Positions 39,611 through 48,914 of a DNA stretch of 55,437 nucleotides are shown here, piece by piece. The translations under genes were made by a program, and so were the position numbers. Position 1 is the first letter of the stretch; every line of letters begins with the position of its first letter. Origin of the DNA: Henriciella sp. (GTDB lineage Bacteria; Pseudomonadota; Alphaproteobacteria; Caulobacterales; Hyphomonadaceae); NCBI GenBank assembly GCA_012960415.1, contig DUBH01000054.1:26217-81653 (forward strand), written 5' to 3'. Under the pieces are notes generated by a model. It searched no databases and was not told where the DNA came from. It worked only from the letters and a program-made list of their open reading frames with translations.

Positions 39611-40696
39611 TCAGGATTCGCCGGCCGTGCTGTCACCCTCCACGGCAGCGGGCACGATGCCTTCCTCGAGCAGTTCGTGCAGCTCATTGATATGCGTACT
39701 GCCGCGTTCGGTATTGGCGTTTGATGTCATCACGACTGTCAGCCCTAGGTCCGGCAAAACATAGATCATCTGGCCGCCATAACCCCAGGCGTACCGTACC
39801 GGATAACCGCCAGCTTCGCTGATGAACCAGCCATAGCCATATTGCTCGCCGCTCCATGGCGACACCGTACGCGGCGTCCAGCTCTGCTCGATCCAGTCTT
39901 CCGACAGCACACGCTGCCCATCGACCATACCGCCGAGGCGGTAAAGCTCACCAAAGGCGGCCATGTCGCGCGGGCTCATCAGCATGTTGTTGCCGCCGAA
40001 ATAGATGCCCTGCGGATCGGTCTGCCAGCGCGGGATCGAGATGCCGAGCGGTTCGGCCAGCCAGTCCTGCGCCAGATGGTAAGTGTCGCTGCCCGAGGCG
40101 CGCGTCAGCATGGCGGAGAGAAGGTGGGTGTTGCCCGTCGAATAGAGCATCCGGCCGCCGGGCTCATCGACGAAGGGCCGACCCAGCGCGTCCCGGACCC
40201 AGTTCGGACTGACCACCCAAGAGCCGTAATTGCTGCCCGACGTACGCTCCAGACCTGACTGCATCGACAATAGGTGCCCGACATTGAGTTCGGACAATAG
40301 TGGATCAGGGTCGGCTGGCGCATCGGCTTCGAGGACCGAAACGACGCTTTGATCGGCGCCGTCGAGAACGCCTTTATCGATGGCGATCCCGACCATGGCG
40401 GAGATCACGGACTTCGACGCCGATTTGATGTTCACACCTTGGTCAAGCGACGGACCGCTATTGAACCGCTCTTCCACAAGCGTCTCGCCGTCCCGTACCA
40501 CAATCAGCGAGCGAAGCTGTGGAAGCCCCCTCGCTTCCTCAATCGCTGCCTCAATCAAGGTCCGGTCTAGACCTGTCGTTTCCACGCGGGTCGTCTCAGC
40601 GTCGGAGACGGCCTGTTGAGCCGAGGACGCGGTCGGCTGGGACGGGGCACCACAGCCAACAAAGGCGAGAGCAATCAGTGTCGGTAAACGTCGCAT
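39611..40696 (-). CDS. Serine hydrolase, beta-lactamase class C-like lipoprotein
   Basis: A protein of about 361 residues with a lipoprotein signal (MRRLPTLIALAFVGCG; cysteine near residue 15), so it is membrane-anchored in the periplasm. The SxxK motif is SASK in NIKSASKSVISAMVG. The Tyr motif reads YSTGN and the third motif WGYGGQ replaces the usual KTG. This pattern fits esterase/6-aminohexanoate-hydrolase-like members rather than a true beta-lactamase. It lies 49 bases downstream of the efflux outer membrane gene; the frame runs 25 codons further upstream without family similarity. The ribosome binding site at the chosen start is weak. Confidence 0.87.
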   Translation of the reverse strand: MRRLPTLIALAFVGCGAPSQPTASSAQQAVSDAETTRVETTGLDRTLIEAAIEEARGLPQLRSLIVVRDGETLVEERFNSGPSLDQGVNIKSASKSVISAMVGIAIDKGVLDGADQSVVSVLEADAPADPDPLLSELNVGHLLSMQSGLERTSGSNYGSWVVSPNWVRDALGRPFVDEPGGRMLYSTGNTHLLSAMLTRASGSDTYHLAQDWLAEPLGISIPRWQTDPQGIYFGGNNMLMSPRDMAAFGELYRLGGMVDGQRVLSEDWIEQSWTPRTVSPWSGEQYGYGWFISEAGGYPVRYAWGYGGQMIYVLPDLGLTVVMTSNANTERGSTHINELHELLEEGIVPAAVEGDSTAGES

Positions 40697-40745
40697 TCTC
40701 AGGATGTAGACCGGTGCGTCCCGCCTCCAACGGCGATTATTACGC

Positions 40746-42098
40746 TTAGTATTGTCCGCCGAGCGCGACATAGACGTTGATCGCTGAGGTCAACCGATCA
40801 AGCCGCACCTGAACCAGATTGGCCGACGCGTCAAAATAGGTTTGCTGCGCATTCAGCAGGCTTGTCAGATCGTCAGATCCGGCGCGGTAACGAAGCTCTG
40901 CCGCTTCCAGTGCCTCTGCGGCTGCCTCCTCGGCGATCTGAAGCTGCGCCTCACGTGCCGCATTGGTCTCGGTTGCCTGAAGGCTGACATCCACATCTCG
41001 AAGCGCGCTAAGTATGGCTTGGCGATAGGCGGCAAGCTGTGCGTCGCGGCGCGCTTCAGCGGCGTCGAGTTGCCCATCAAGGCGCCCGCCATCGAATATG
41101 GTCTGCGCCAGCCCGGCAGAGAGGGAGCCGGTCAGACTTGAACCGCCGGTCAGGAGCGCGCTGAGGCCCGCACCAAGATCGATGCTTGGAAAGAACGCCG
41201 CGCGCGCCGCTGCGATATTCGCATTGGCCCCGCGAAGTGTGGCCTCTGACTGAAGAAGGTCTGGCCGGCGCAAGAGAAGCTGTGATGGCAACCCCGCATC
41301 GATCTCAGGCAGGGACACGTCCAGAATATCGGCACCCGAAACGGCAAAACCCTGAGGCACCTGCCCCGTCAGAATGGCGAGTGCGGTTTCAAAGCCGGTG
41401 ATCTGCGCTTCGATCTGCGGGATACGCGCCCGCGCATTCGCAAGCTGCGCCCGCTGCGCCGACACATCAAAGCCTGATATCGCACCGGCCTCGTACCGGA
41501 TTTCGACAATATCGAAGATGCGTTCGGAGATTTCGAGGTTCTGCCGCGCCACCTCCAATTGGTCGCGCGCCGCCAAGAGCGAGAAATAGTTGCTCGCGAC
41601 ATCCGATTGTACGGTAAGTTCCAATGCGCGCTGATTGAAGAGGACGGCTTCAAGGCTGGCCTCAGCGGCCTCATGGCCCGCCGCATTCGCGCCGAAGAGG
41701 TCGAGTTGATACGAAGCCGACAGGCGCCCGCTGGCGTCGATATCATCGAGCCCGCCGCCTTCAGTGTTGCTCGACGCAGAGAGGCTGCCGCTGGCCTGCG
41801 GCAGGAAGGCCGCATTTGTGATCTCAAGCGCCGCGCGCGAAGCCCTGATATTCGCAAGTCCTTGCGCCAGCGTCTGGTTTTCCCCCAGCGCTTCGTCGAT
41901 CAACGCATCGAGGGTCTCAGCTTCGAACGCCTCCCACCAGACTTCATCGCGCGCGGAAATCGTTTCGACTTCATCCGCGTAATCGTAGGCGGCCGGGATA
42001 TCGACGCCCGCCTCACTGACGGGGGTCGCTGGTGCGAGACTTGTGGTGCAGGCCGCAAGGACGAAGACACTGCCCGAAGCGAGGATGGAACGCATCAT
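40746..42098 (-). CDS. Outer membrane efflux lipoprotein (NodT/OprM family)
   Basis: A protein of about 450 residues: lipoprotein signal with lipobox LAAC (cysteine near residue 16), then two repeats of the outer-membrane-efflux helical/barrel unit. Matching stretches are NQTLAQGLANIRASRAALEIT and LLLRRPDLLQSEATLRGANANIAAARAAFFP, the latter being the typical family motif. It forms the trimeric exit duct for the MacA-MacB pump encoded immediately upstream. GGAG precedes the ATG at 42098, which lies 4 bases after the macB stop, so the three components are produced together. Confidence 0.95.
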   Translation of the reverse strand: MMRSILASGSVFVLAACTTSLAPATPVSEAGVDIPAAYDYADEVETISARDEVWWEAFEAETLDALIDEALGENQTLAQGLANIRASRAALEITNAAFLPQASGSLSASSNTEGGGLDDIDASGRLSASYQLDLFGANAAGHEAAEASLEAVLFNQRALELTVQSDVASNYFSLLAARDQLEVARQNLEISERIFDIVEIRYEAGAISGFDVSAQRAQLANARARIPQIEAQITGFETALAILTGQVPQGFAVSGADILDVSLPEIDAGLPSQLLLRRPDLLQSEATLRGANANIAAARAAFFPSIDLGAGLSALLTGGSSLTGSLSAGLAQTIFDGGRLDGQLDAAEARRDAQLAAYRQAILSALRDVDVSLQATETNAAREAQLQIAEEAAAEALEAAELRYRAGSDDLTSLLNAQQTYFDASANLVQVRLDRLTSAINVYVALGGQY

Positions 42099-42102
42099 TT
42101 GA

Positions 42103-44040
42103 CTACTCCGAAGCAAGCGCGGTGACGGGGTCAAGCCGGGCTGCCTTGCGCGCAGGCAACAGGCCGAAGATGAGGCCAGTCCCGAGCGCAGATGTGAAAG
42201 CCAGAATGGCGGGCATGGCGGTGACGGCGATGGTCATGCCGCTCTGTGCGAGGATGAAGCAGACGCCGAGACCGAACAGAACGCCAGCAATGCCGCCGAG
42301 ACCGCCGACAACCAGCGCTTCGACGACGAACTGGGTCATGATGTCAGAGCGCCTCGCCCCTGTGGCCATGCGAACGCCGATCTCCCGCGTGCGCTCGGAT
42401 ACGCTGACCAGCATGATGTTCATTACACCGATGCCGCCTACGAGCAGCGAAATCGACGCAACCGACCCCAGCAGGATGGAGAACGAACTCTGCGCTTCCT
42501 GCATCGACTCCAGGAAGGAGGCCGTATTGCGAAGCTGGAAATCTTCTGTGCCATGGCGCGACAGAAGCAGCGCGTGTGCCGCCTCTTCAGTCTCTGCGAT
42601 CATATCGGTATCGTCGACCGCGATCGTGATGGATGAGAGAAAGGCCTGACCGAAGAGCCGCATCATGCCCGTCGTGATGGGTACAAGCGCGATATCGTCC
42701 TGATCCTGCCCCCAGGCCGTCGCACCCTTCTCTTCGAGGATGCCGGATACTTCAAAGGGGGCACCGCCCAGAAACACATATTCGCCGATGGCACTCTGGG
42801 GGTCCTCGAAGAGATTACCCGCCGTCGTCGTGCCGAGAACAACCACGCCCACGCGTCGATCCATGTCATCCTCGGTAAAGAACGTTCCGTACTTCAGCCC
42901 GCGGTTCTGCGCGATAGGCCAGTCTTCAGACACACCTTCGACCTGGCTTCGTACATCATTGGCCCCGACCCGGAGCGTCGCGCTGCTGGAGCGCGAGGGT
43001 ACAGCGGCAATAATATTGTCCAGCTCACCCAACGCATCGGCATCCTGCAGCGTCAGTGTGGCAATCGCTTCGCCGCGCATTCTCTGCCCCGGTGCACCGG
43101 GACGCGCGAAGAGGAGGTTCGGCCCCAGCGATTCAAACCGTGCCATGACATCCTGCTGACTACCCTGCCCGATGGCGAGCATGGCAACGACGGCCGACAC
43201 GCCAATCACCACACCAAGAAGGGTGAGCGCGGTGCGGAACAGGTTCGCGCGAAGCGACCGGAAGGCCATCTTCACCGCCTCGAACACCTGCGCGACCGGC
43301 GATGGTCCCTTACGCGAATAGCGATAGGAGTCTCGCGCCTCCTCATGGTCGCCCTGGTCGCGCGTATCGGACAGGATGCGGCCATCCTGAATTGTGATCA
43401 CCCGTTTTGCGCGGGCTGCAACCTTCTCGTCATGGGTAATGAGGATGATGGTCCGCCCGCTCTCATGCAGGTCTTCCAGAAGCGTCAGAAGCTCTGCACT
43501 GGAGCCAGAATCGAGCGCGCCGGTCGGCTCATCGGCGAGAATGATCTCAGCGTCATTGACCAGCGCTCTGGCGACAGCGACGCGTTGCTGCTGGCCACCT
43601 GAAAGCTGGCCGGGCTTGTGGCCGGTCCGCTCACCAAGACCGAGGCGAGAGAGAAGCTCACGCGCCTTGCTGCGTCGTTCTTCCTGACTGAGCCCCGCAT
43701 AGACGGCCGGGATTTCGACATTCTCCGACGCGCTGACACTAGCGAGCAGATTGTATCTCTGGAATATGAACCCGAAGGTCTCGCGGCGAAGAGACGCCAA
43801 TTCGTCTGCATCGAGGTTGGCGATGTCCTCTCCACGCACCGTGTATGCACCGCCAGTTGGCCTGTCCAAACACCCAAGAATATTCATGAGCGTCGACTTG
43901 CCGGAGCCAGACTGGCCGACGATCGCGACGAATTCTCCCGGATTGATGCTCAGGGAAACCCCGTCCAGCGCGCGGACTTCGGTATCGCCCTCACCGTAAT
44001 AACGGCGGACATTTTCAAGCTTGATAAGCGGATGCGACAT
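42103..44040 (-). CDS. macB: MacB-type ABC transporter (ATPase-permease)
   Basis: A 645-residue fusion of an N-terminal ATPase and a C-terminal MacB permease. Walker A is GQSGSGKST (residues 42-50), the signature is LSGGQQQRVAVARAL and Walker B is IILADEPTGALDS. One membrane helix near residue 275, a large periplasmic domain and three C-terminal helices (FtsX-like) follow. MacB powers export of macrolides, enterotoxin or other peptides from the periplasm through MacA and the outer membrane factor. It lies 15 bases after macA. The natural substrate here is unknown. Confidence 0.96.
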   Translation of the reverse strand: MSHPLIKLENVRRYYGEGDTEVRALDGVSLSINPGEFVAIVGQSGSGKSTLMNILGCLDRPTGGAYTVRGEDIANLDADELASLRRETFGFIFQRYNLLASVSASENVEIPAVYAGLSQEERRSKARELLSRLGLGERTGHKPGQLSGGQQQRVAVARALVNDAEIILADEPTGALDSGSSAELLTLLEDLHESGRTIILITHDEKVAARAKRVITIQDGRILSDTRDQGDHEEARDSYRYSRKGPSPVAQVFEAVKMAFRSLRANLFRTALTLLGVVIGVSAVVAMLAIGQGSQQDVMARFESLGPNLLFARPGAPGQRMRGEAIATLTLQDADALGELDNIIAAVPSRSSSATLRVGANDVRSQVEGVSEDWPIAQNRGLKYGTFFTEDDMDRRVGVVVLGTTTAGNLFEDPQSAIGEYVFLGGAPFEVSGILEEKGATAWGQDQDDIALVPITTGMMRLFGQAFLSSITIAVDDTDMIAETEEAAHALLLSRHGTEDFQLRNTASFLESMQEAQSSFSILLGSVASISLLVGGIGVMNIMLVSVSERTREIGVRMATGARRSDIMTQFVVEALVVGGLGGIAGVLFGLGVCFILAQSGMTIAVTAMPAILAFTSALGTGLIFGLLPARKAARLDPVTALASE

Positions 44041-44055
44041 GGGGAAACTCCTGGC

Positions 44056-45384
44056 CTAGCCGCGCATGAAGCGCGGTCCTCCGCCCCGGCGCCCGCCACC
44101 TTCCCCACCTTGCCGGTCGAAGGCGACATTTCCGGTCACGACCTGTTCGCCAGGTTCGATCCCGTGGATAATCTCGGCCATGGTCCGCGTCTTGAGGCCG
44201 ACCAGCACAGGACGCGGCTCAGGCGTCCCATCATCGCCAAGCACCAATACGATTGCACCTTCAGCCTCAGGATTGAGGGCCCTTGCCCGCGCCATCCGCT
44301 CTCGTTGCGAAGCACCACCCTCGCCTTCCCCGCCAGGCGCCGCCTCAGCTTCCATGAAGCCGCGCCGGCGTTCGCCGTTCTCTGCGACGGGTCGGTCCTC
44401 GCTGCGCTGGCCTCTGGCGGGCCGCGACTGGATGGCGGTGACTGGGACAAGCACAGCATTCTCCGCCTGCCCGGTCACGAAGAAAACCTGCGCCGTCATC
44501 TGCGGCTTCAGCCTGCCTTCAGGGTTCTCGACATCCACCAGGGCCTTGTACAGCACCACATCATTCAACACTTCGGGAGTCGGAAGCACCTGGCGCACGC
44601 TGGTCTCCCACCGACGGGTAGAGTCGCCTAGCGTGGTGAAATAGGCTTCCTGCCCTCGATCTATGCGCAGGACATCCGCTTCAGACACATCGGTTTCGAC
44701 GGTCATCACACCAAGGTCGGCAATGGTGAGAATGATCGGCGCGGTCTGGTTCGCGTTCAGCGTCTGGCCTTCAACAGCTGCCAGCGACACCACGGTGCCC
44801 GAGATTGGCGCGTAAATGCGCGTATATTCCAGATTGGCGAGTTCAGACTGAAGCGATGAGGACTGGCGCTGGATCTGCGCATTGATAGCCTCCAGCCGCC
44901 CCTGTGCTACCGTCAGTTCGGCCTGCGCCGTTTCGAATTCGGCGCGCGCAATCGCGTCTGCCTGATAAAGCATCTCAGCGCGCTCTGCTTCAGCGCGCGC
45001 AAGCTCTAGCGTTGCCTGTTGCTGCTTCCTGCTTGCCTGTAGCTCGGACAGCTGGGCCCTGTTCGCCTCGACGCTCGTCTGCGCAAGCGTTGGATCGATC
45101 CGCGCGAGGAGATCGCCCTTCTCGACCTCGTCGCCGATATCGACCAACAGCTCCTGGAGCTGTCCCGACACCTGCGCGCCGACATCAACTGACTCCTTCG
45201 GCATGATCTTGCCCGCCGCAGAAATGGTGACCTCGATGTCACCGCGGCTTGCTTCCGCTGTCTGGTACTCCGGCGCTTCCGGCCCTGAAAACACGGTCGC
45301 CTTGAGCCCAAACCAGACTGCGGCACCAATGAGAAGCAGCCCCGCCAGCAGCGCGAGGCGGGATCTGAAAAGGGAGGAAATCAT
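44056..45384 (-). CDS. macA: MacA-type periplasmic adaptor (HlyD family)
   Basis: A 442-residue adaptor with an N-terminal membrane anchor (about residues 7-26), a lipoyl half-motif (VDVGAQVSGQLQELLVDIGDEVEKGDLLARID), a long helical hairpin (about 90-175), the second lipoyl half (YAPISGTVVSLAAVEGQTL) and a beta-barrel. It links MacB to the outer membrane channel. Odd parts are a charged low-complexity insertion in the last third (about residues 325-380, rich in Arg, Glu, Gly and Ala) and a Gly/Arg-rich C-terminus. It is the first gene of the macA-macB-efflux lipoprotein operon. Confidence 0.95.
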   Translation of the reverse strand: MISSLFRSRLALLAGLLLIGAAVWFGLKATVFSGPEAPEYQTAEASRGDIEVTISAAGKIMPKESVDVGAQVSGQLQELLVDIGDEVEKGDLLARIDPTLAQTSVEANRAQLSELQASRKQQQATLELARAEAERAEMLYQADAIARAEFETAQAELTVAQGRLEAINAQIQRQSSSLQSELANLEYTRIYAPISGTVVSLAAVEGQTLNANQTAPIILTIADLGVMTVETDVSEADVLRIDRGQEAYFTTLGDSTRRWETSVRQVLPTPEVLNDVVLYKALVDVENPEGRLKPQMTAQVFFVTGQAENAVLVPVTAIQSRPARGQRSEDRPVAENGERRRGFMEAEAAPGGEGEGGASQRERMARARALNPEAEGAIVLVLGDDGTPEPRPVLVGLKTRTMAEIIHGIEPGEQVVTGNVAFDRQGGEGGGRRGGGPRFMRG

Positions 45385-45493
45385 CAGCTTACGGCTTTCT
45401 TTGGCTCATATCCGGAAGGTGAGACGACCGGACACGACAAATCCGTCGCTGCCGGATGCAGAAACTCGATAAAACATTTGCTGGGAGGGAAAG

Positions 45494-45569
<76 letters not shown>

Positions 45570-45763
45570 CTATCACTTGGGAAAACGCGATGTAATGCAT
45601 CGGTTTGAGAAATCAATCACTCAAAACTGTAGAGTGAAGCTTTGGCACAAAGGCGTACATCCTTTGCTCGCCGCCGGATATTGACGAAGCGACAAGCAAG
45701 TGGCGTGGCAACGCTAATTCAAAGCCGCGCGAGTATGCGGCCTCGATACTCGCCGTCCCTCAA

Positions 45764-46522
45764 CTAAGCGGTTGTATTCTGCTCCGACTGAGCGCCTTCA
45801 TGGACGGGCTCATAGCCCCAGGCGCTTGCAGCCTCTCCCGTTTCTTCCCAGATCGCGGCGGCCTGCTCGTCGGTGATAACCGTCTTCCAGCCATCATTGC
45901 CGAGGCCGGGGTTTCGCTCAGGATTGAGAGCCTTGCTCGCTGCAATCGGTAGGTCTCTGACGACTTCCAGTTCGGGAAGCCCAAGTAGCTCTGCACAGGG
46001 CCGTACAACCACTTCTGGCTTCCCAACGACGTCTTCATAGCGAACGCTGACCCGCGGCATTGGCGAGTCATGCCATAGACGGTGAAAGTCACTCCAGTGG
46101 CCGCCGATATAGTCACCGCGGGCGGTCTTCATCACGTCCTTCGTGACGAGCAGCTTCCTGCGCGAAGCAACTGCCCGGACCGGGTGGCGAACCATGCAGA
46201 CGAAAGCCTCGCCTTCGACAGGGTCTTCCGGCGGCATCTCGTGGGTCTTCACGAGGAAAGTTTCACTCATGGTGGCGAGTTCGCGGCGCAAGTCCGGCTT
46301 GTCGTTCAGGAGATCGAGCGCGCCATGCTGAAGCGCGAGCCGCGGCGGCTGGCCCTCATCCTGGTACTTGATGAAGTCTGAGAAATATTCGGCATTCAGC
46401 CGCTCTGGCCAAGGCGCCTTGCTCGGATAGCCATCTGCGGTGATCACTCTGTAATTGAGATAGATAAGATTGCGGACAAAGGCGTTTCCGCAGCGTGGCC
46501 AGGTGGCGATATAGACGATCAT
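45764..46522 (-). CDS. Sulfotransferase-domain protein
   Basis: A protein of about 252 residues. The N-terminal motif YIATWPRCGNAFVRNLI (residues 4-20) is the 5'-phosphosulfate-binding loop of PAPS-dependent sulfotransferases and VRHPVRAVAS is the 3'-phosphate motif. It would transfer sulfate from PAPS to a hydroxyl or amino acceptor, possibly a glycan or lipid; the acceptor is unknown. The frame runs back to 46660, but the extra 46 residues precede the conserved first strand, so I start at 46522. It is isolated between tRNA-Lys and a long lower-GC intergenic region. Confidence 0.82.
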   Translation of the reverse strand: MIVYIATWPRCGNAFVRNLIYLNYRVITADGYPSKAPWPERLNAEYFSDFIKYQDEGQPPRLALQHGALDLLNDKPDLRRELATMSETFLVKTHEMPPEDPVEGEAFVCMVRHPVRAVASRRKLLVTKDVMKTARGDYIGGHWSDFHRLWHDSPMPRVSVRYEDVVGKPEVVVRPCAELLGLPELEVVRDLPIAASKALNPERNPGLGNDGWKTVITDEQAAAIWEETGEAASAWGYEPVHEGAQSEQNTTA

Positions 46523-47124
46523 TCGAGCAGCCCCATCGGTTTGTATCAAGTCGACCGAGTCTGGTAACCATGGCCGCATTCTGAGGTTGGTTTGTAAAGC
46601 TGATCTCTTGATACTCAAGTAGGGATTGTTACGCCACACCGACTGGGCATTTGCGTGCAATTGGGAGCGATTGATCTGAGATCCTTGCGGCCCTCACTCG
46701 TTTGGAGAGCAGAGCATTGGTTCAGACTTGTGTTTTCTTAGAATGCCGCTTCGATTGCAAATTGGACACTCCCAATGTTCGGCCCCTGCGCGCGCGTCAC
46801 CCCGACTGGCGAAGCGCGCGAAACGACACGTGTGTGTACGCGGCATTTCTGTAACGCGCCAAATACTCACACAAGCATGTCGTTGTTAATCATCGATGCA
46901 ACGGAACAATCGCTGTTGGGACATCCTACGCGATGCATGTCTAAAGTTCAGCTCGCTACTACAAAATCCTAGCGCATCTCTCGCCGGCAGGTCGCTAACA
47001 TTCTGGCGTAATTGCATTCTTCCTATCGATCATCAAGCGCGCACATCGGCCTGCAACCACTTTATAGCAAGCCCCCACCAAAGCTGCCGCTGGTTTACAA
47101 AATTTCGAATCGGTTCAAGCTGTA
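46523..47124. other. Long intergenic region, no supported gene
   Basis: About 600 bases between the divergent sulfotransferase and methyltransferase genes. It is visibly richer in A and T than its surroundings, especially from 46880 onward. The short frames in it have no ribosome binding site, no family similarity and unusual composition. It could hold promoters for both flanks, a small RNA or debris from insertion of the phage-derived cassette. I cannot identify a specific element other than the inverted repeat that begins at 47125. Confidence 0.6.
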
Positions 47125-47204
47125 ATTGGCAAAACTAGAAGGTCCTGTGCACGTCGCATCAGCGTGCGTCGTGGTGGTTTCTAATTTTTTTAGGTTTTGC
47201 CAAT
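47125..47204 (+). promoter_or_regulatory. Long inverted repeat overlapping methyltransferase start
   Basis: Eleven-base perfect arms ATTGGCAAAAC (47125-47135) and GTTTTGCCAAT (47194-47204) are 58 bases apart, with a smaller nested pair GCACG (47149-47153) and CGTGC (47163-47167). The right arm ends inside the ATG at 47203 and covers the bases between the weak AGG ribosome binding site and that ATG. It could be an RNA fold hiding the start codon or a paired protein-binding site for self-control of the methyltransferase. Confidence 0.55.
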
Positions 47205-48498
47205 GGTTGCCAACGAAATTGAATTTTTACCTCCAGAGGAACTCGTTCCTTGGAAGAATAACGCGCGAACTCATTCCCGTAAGCAGCATCGCCAGCTCAA
47301 GGCCAGCATTCGAACATTTGGGCTCACTCAGCCGATACTGATCGACGATGAGAATCGGATATTGGCCGGGCACGGCCGTGTCGAGGCTGCCAAGTCTCTC
47401 GGCATGGACACTGTACCGTGTATCCGCATTAAGCATCTGAGCACGGAAGAAAAGCGTGCTTATGTCATCGCTGACAATAAGCTTGCGCTTAACGCCGGCT
47501 GGGATGAAGATCTGCTTCGCTTGGAGCTCGGGGCACTAAGCGAGCTCAAACTCGATTTCGACCTGGAGATTACGGGCTTTGAAACGCACGAGCTCGACTT
47601 CATCATTGAAGGCGCCGATCAGGCACCAGCGAGCGACCCAAAAGAAGAAATTGTCCCTGCACTAAACAGCGTTCCAAGACGCTGCGAGCCGGGAGACATC
47701 TGGCAGCTCGGCCGGCATCGCCTGATGTGCACCGATGCCCGCAATCCGATGACGATCCGTCTCCTCATGGCGGGCAAAAAGGCCGAGATGGTTTTCACCG
47801 ACCCGCCCTACAATGTCGCAATCGACGGCAATGTCTGTGGCTCGGGCTCGGTCAAGCATCGCGAGTTCGCGATGGCCTCCGGAGAGATGAGCAAGGCCGA
47901 GTTCACCAGCTTCCTGCGCGATACGTTTGAGGTCCAGAGGCGCTTCACCGTCGATGGCTCCATCCACTTTGTTTGCATGGACTGGCGCCATATGGGCGAG
48001 ATCCTCGCCGCGGGAGAGGCGGTCTATTCCGAACTCAAGAATGTCATCGCCTGGGTGAAAGACAATGGCGGCATGGGCACCTTCTATCGCTCCCGCCATG
48101 AGCTGATCTTCGCCTTCAAGAACGGGACTGGCCCCCACATCAACAATTTCGAGCTTGGCCAGCATGGGCGATACCGCACCAATGTCTGGCACTATCGGGG
48201 AATGAACTCCGCAGGCGCTAACCGGGCCGAAGAGCTTGCCATGCATCCGACGGTTAAACCCGTCGAGATGATCGCTGACGCCATTCGGGATGTCTCAACC
48301 CGCAACGGCATCGTCCTCGACCTCTTTGGGGGCTCCGGTAGTTCCTTACTGGCAGCCGAGAAAACCGGGCGATGCGCTTATCTCGCTGAAATCGATCCGC
48401 TCTACTGCGATGTAATCCTCCACCGCTGGGAATGTCAGGCCAACGACGAGGCTGAGCGGGTTCGCTCGGGCGCTATTCTCGAGGAGGGTGTGGCATGA
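47203..48498 (+). CDS. ParB-domain DNA methyltransferase (phage-derived)
   Basis: A 431-residue fusion of a ParB/sulfiredoxin-like N-terminal domain (about residues 1-100, with the motif LAGHGRVEAAKSLG) and a DNA methyltransferase. The catalytic motif is TDPPYN (DPPY at residues 200-203) and the SAM motif is LDLFGGSGSSLLAAE (about 373-387). The catalytic-before-SAM order is that of beta-class N6-adenine or N4-cytosine enzymes. Such proteins are common in phages and integrated elements, where they protect or mark DNA. I use the ATG at 47203; a TTG two codons earlier is also in frame. Its stop overlaps the start of the DUF5681 gene by 4 bases. No partner restriction gene is seen. Confidence 0.93.
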   Translation: MVANEIEFLPPEELVPWKNNARTHSRKQHRQLKASIRTFGLTQPILIDDENRILAGHGRVEAAKSLGMDTVPCIRIKHLSTEEKRAYVIADNKLALNAGWDEDLLRLELGALSELKLDFDLEITGFETHELDFIIEGADQAPASDPKEEIVPALNSVPRRCEPGDIWQLGRHRLMCTDARNPMTIRLLMAGKKAEMVFTDPPYNVAIDGNVCGSGSVKHREFAMASGEMSKAEFTSFLRDTFEVQRRFTVDGSIHFVCMDWRHMGEILAAGEAVYSELKNVIAWVKDNGGMGTFYRSRHELIFAFKNGTGPHINNFELGQHGRYRTNVWHYRGMNSAGANRAEELAMHPTVKPVEMIADAIRDVSTRNGIVLDLFGGSGSSLLAAEKTGRCAYLAEIDPLYCDVILHRWECQANDEAERVRSGAILEEGVA

Positions 48499-48914
48499 GC
48501 ACGGAGAAGAAGCAGAAGAGACAACCCAAGAGACCTAAGACCGGAAAAGGGGGATACTGCGACCCGCCAGTGGCAAGCCAGTTTCAGCCTGGCCAGTCGG
48601 GTAACCGCAAAGGCCGCCCCAAAGGGAGCAAGAATTTGAAGACCGACCTTGAAGATGAACTCAACGAAACGATCGAGTTCACAGAACGCGGCGAACGCAA
48701 GACTACGTCGAAACGTCGAGCCATTCTCAAGCAACTCGCGGCCAAGGCCATCAAGGGCGACATTCGTGCCGCGACGCTACTGCTTAAATATGCGCAGGAC
48801 ACTGATCAGTCCAAGCAGCCGGAAAGCGTCGATGACGATCTCCTCGATACGGAGGCCAAACGCCTTAGGGAATTTGTTCTCCGCGAGGCGAGGAAGCTGA
48901 AAGACACAGGGTGA
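48495..48914 (+). CDS. DUF5681 protein, possible small-terminase-like DNA binder
   Basis: A 139-residue basic protein with the DUF5681 motif near residue 30 (PPVASQFQPGQSGNRKGRPK) followed by a helical part (RRAILKQLAAKAIKGDIRAATLLLKY). The N-terminus is Lys/Arg-rich (EKKQKRQPKRPKTGKGG). DUF5681 genes are commonly found just upstream of phage terminase large subunits, as here, so a role in DNA recognition for packaging is plausible; it is inference. It overlaps both neighbours by 4 bases (ATGA at the start, GTGA at the end), giving a tightly coupled three-gene unit. Confidence 0.85.
   Translation: MSTEKKQKRQPKRPKTGKGGYCDPPVASQFQPGQSGNRKGRPKGSKNLKTDLEDELNETIEFTERGERKTTSKRRAILKQLAAKAIKGDIRAATLLLKYAQDTDQSKQPESVDDDLLDTEAKRLREFVLREARKLKDTG

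Noticed and set aside
39611..40696. Class C beta-lactamase (antibiotic resistance)
   Set aside because: SxxK is present, but the Tyr motif is YST and the KTG box is replaced by WGYGG; an esterase-like serine hydrolase is the safer call.
46775..46972. Short plus-strand frame of 65 codons in the intergenic gap
   Set aside because: No ribosome binding site, no family similarity and an irregular composition; kept only as part of the described gap.
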